Of a stretch of 7,075 nucleotides of DNA, positions 5,478-7,075 are shown piece after piece (the first letter of the stretch is position 1; each line of letters opens with the position of its first letter). The notes beneath the pieces were generated by a model that was given only the letters and a program-made list of their open reading frames with translations, had not been told where the DNA came from and made no database searches. The stretch lies in contig CANHON010000244.1 of the NCBI GenBank assembly GCA_947462115.1, positions 1 through 7,075 on the forward strand, written 5' to 3'. This stretch comes from Deltaproteobacteria bacterium. GTDB lineage: Bacteria > Myxococcota_A > UBA796 > UBA2385. Both the position numbers and the translations under genes were made by a program.

Positions 5478-7075
5478 ATGAGCACCCCTCCCCTCCCGTC
5501 CCCTCGCCTGCCCCGCGACCGCTACCTCGATCTGCCCGAGATTGACGTGTGGGGCGCTGCCCTCGTCGAGGCTCACCCTGGGCTGCTGCGCCGCGAGATC
5601 ATCGGCCACAGCGGCGAGGGGCGGCCGATCTGGCTCTATACGCTCGGCCGGCTCGACGGCGCCGAGGACCACCGGCCGGCCTTCTGGGTTGATGGCGGCA
5701 CGCACTGCGCCGAGTGGGCGGGCGTGTCGGCGGCGGTGGACGGGCTGCAGCGCTGGCTGGACGCGGCGGTGGCCGGCGGGCCGATGTTGGATTGGCTTGG
5801 GCAGCACACCATCTATGTGGCGCCCTGCGTGAGCCCCGACGGCTACGCGGCGATGCGGGCGGGCGCGCCCTATACGCGCTCGACGCTGGAGCGCGCGCCG
5901 GACGGCACCGTCGAGGCGGGCTGGACGCCCCGCGACTTGACGGGCGACGGCGTGGTGCGGCTGCTGCGCTGGCGCCACCCGGCCGGGCCCTTCGTGGTCG
6001 ACGCCGAGCAGCCCCTGCACATGCGCGCCCGTCGCCTCGACGACGACCCGGCAGACGCCTTTTTCGTCGCCGAGGAGGGCCAGTTCGAGCTGTGGGACGG
6101 CGCGTGCTGGCGGGCCGCGCCCCGCAAGCACGGCCTCGATCTAAACCGGAACTTCCCCGGCGACTGGGCGCCGCGCTCGGGCTTTGGCATGCACAGCGGG
6201 GCCTTCCCCGGCAGCGCGCCCGAGGCCCGGGCCATGCTCGAGGCGGTGGCCGCCCGACCCAACATTGGGGCGGCCATCACCCACCATACGTTCTCGGGGG
6301 TGCTGCTGATCCAACCCTACCGCGCCGACTCGGTGCTCGGCGAGAGCGACCTGCTGCGCGTCAAAGCGCTCGCCCACGACGCCGTGCGCGGCACCCGCTA
6401 CGCCGCCGTTCCGGTGCACCCCGACTTCGCCTACGACCCCAAGGCGGCCATCGGCGGCGTGTGGGCGGATACGCTCTCGACCGTCTTTGGCCTGCCCGCC
6501 TACACCCTCGAGATCTGGGACCCCTTCGCCGCCGCTGGCGTCACGCCCGCCCACCGCGGCCGCTTCTTCCGCGAGCCCGAGCCGGCCGTGCTGCAAGCGC
6601 TGGTGCGGCGCTTCGCCGACGCGCCCGGCACCGCGCCCTGGGCGGCCTTCGACCACCCCCAGCTCGGCCCGGTGGAGATCGGCGGCCTCGACCTGCAGCG
6701 CACCGTGCGCAACCCGCCGGAGGACCTGCTCGCCGAGGAGCTCGACCAGGTCTTCACCATCGTCGATCGCGCGCGCCGGGCCCTGCCGCGGCTCGAGGTG
6801 CAGATCACCGTTGTGCCCCTGGGCCCCGACCACGCTGAGATCAGCGTGCAGATCGACAACCTCGGGTTCTTGCCCACCGCGGGGCTCGACCGCGGCGCGG
6901 CCATCGGTCGGGCGCCGGCCCTGCGCCTCGAGGTCGAGGGCCACCCGCCGGCGGCGCTCGGCCAGCTCGAGGGCTGGGGCTGCGCCCGGGTCGGCGCGGC
7001 GAGCTTGCCCTTGCTGCCGGCGCTCTCGCAGGGCGGCAGCCGGCTGCTGCACCGGGCGGTCGTCGCCGGCCCGGG
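5478..7075 (+). CDS. M14-family zinc carboxypeptidase, 3' end cut by window
   Basis: A metallocarboxypeptidase that removes C-terminal residues from peptides or cleaves related amide bonds; 532 residues are visible with no stop before the right edge. Catalytic parts are in the usual order: zinc ligands H76 and E79 (GGTHCAEW), SPDGY at 119-123, substrate-binding arginine R224 in LDLNRNFPGDW, third zinc ligand H270 (HHTFSG, aligned with HSYS of carboxypeptidase A), and the catalytic glutamate E345 (AYTLEIWD). A stretch at about 150-215 starts with D-x-TGDG and recalls the DxNGDG segment found in many bacterial M14 enzymes. From about residue 425 a beta-rich C-terminal region follows (ISVQIDNLGFLPTAG), possibly an added domain. 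No signal peptide is evident, so a cytoplasmic location is likely unless another start is used. The ATG at 5478 has AAAGGAAA 7-8 nt upstream. Divergent from the other genes, so a functional link to them is not implied. Confidence 0.9.
   Translation, partial: MSTPPLPSPRLPRDRYLDLPEIDVWGAALVEAHPGLLRREIIGHSGEGRPIWLYTLGRLDGAEDHRPAFWVDGGTHCAEWAGVSAAVDGLQRWLDAAVAGGPMLDWLGQHTIYVAPCVSPDGYAAMRAGAPYTRSTLERAPDGTVEAGWTPRDLTGDGVVRLLRWRHPAGPFVVDAEQPLHMRARRLDDDPADAFFVAEEGQFELWDGACWRAAPRKHGLDLNRNFPGDWAPRSGFGMHSGAFPGSAPEARAMLEAVAARPNIGAAITHHTFSGVLLIQPYRADSVLGESDLLRVKALAHDAVRGTRYAAVPVHPDFAYDPKAAIGGVWADTLSTVFGLPAYTLEIWDPFAAAGVTPAHRGRFFREPEPAVLQALVRRFADAPGTAPWAAFDHPQLGPVEIGGLDLQRTVRNPPEDLLAEELDQVFTIVDRARRALPRLEVQITVVPLGPDHAEISVQIDNLGFLPTAGLDRGAAIGRAPALRLEVEGHPPAALGQLEGWGCARVGAASLPLLPALSQGGSRLLHRAVVAGP

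Noticed and set aside
5714..6838. 374-residue open frame on the plus strand
   Set aside because: Out-of-frame shadow of the M14 peptidase gene, which has all its catalytic motifs in the other frame.
6141..7052. 303-residue open frame on the minus strand
   Set aside because: Antisense to the M14 peptidase and without recognisable domains; composition typical of a GC-rich shadow.

Overview
This is a very GC-rich window (about 70% by eye) with tightly packed genes. Six genes lie on the minus strand and one divergent gene lies on the plus strand. There is no rRNA, tRNA, mobile element or CRISPR array, so the taxon cannot be fixed. High GC, a eukaryote-like AGMO-type membrane hydroxylase, exported START-type lipid-binding proteins and a large M14 peptidase would fit Myxococcota or a related deltaproteobacterial lineage, but this is inference.

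Right part (5478 to the right edge, plus strand): an incomplete M14 zinc carboxypeptidase with all its catalytic motifs. A 195-bp divergent intergenic region (5283-5477) separates it from the minus-strand run and holds a plausible sigma70-like promoter for the peptidase.

Middle part (minus strand, 5282 down to 3049): a lipid cassette. An exported START-domain protein overlaps by 4 bp an exported SRPBCC-fold protein. After 48 bp comes an integral membrane di-iron hydroxylase whose motifs resemble alkylglycerol monooxygenase (AGMO/TMEM195) more closely than a generic sterol desaturase.

Left part (minus strand, 2961 down to the left edge): a ring-cleavage and kynurenine cassette. It comprises the catalytic subunit of a 2-aminophenol 1,6-dioxygenase-type LigB enzyme (amnB), then a single polypeptide joining the non-catalytic alpha subunit of that dioxygenase to a RidA-type 2-aminomuconate deaminase through an Ala/Pro-rich linker, then kynurenine formamidase (kynB, cut by the window edge). 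These three genes overlap by 4 bp at each junction (ATGA, then GTGA), so they are very probably co-translated. Together they suggest a tryptophan/kynurenine degradation route in which an extradiol AmnAB-type dioxygenase replaces, or bypasses, the usual cupin 3-hydroxyanthranilate dioxygenase. The dioxygenase-alpha/deaminase fusion is the most unusual object in the window.

The minus-strand genes are spaced -4, 48, 87, -4 and -4 bp. All six could form one operon, or the lipid and aromatic cassettes could be separate units divided at 2962-3048. No stretch longer than 300 bp is without a gene.
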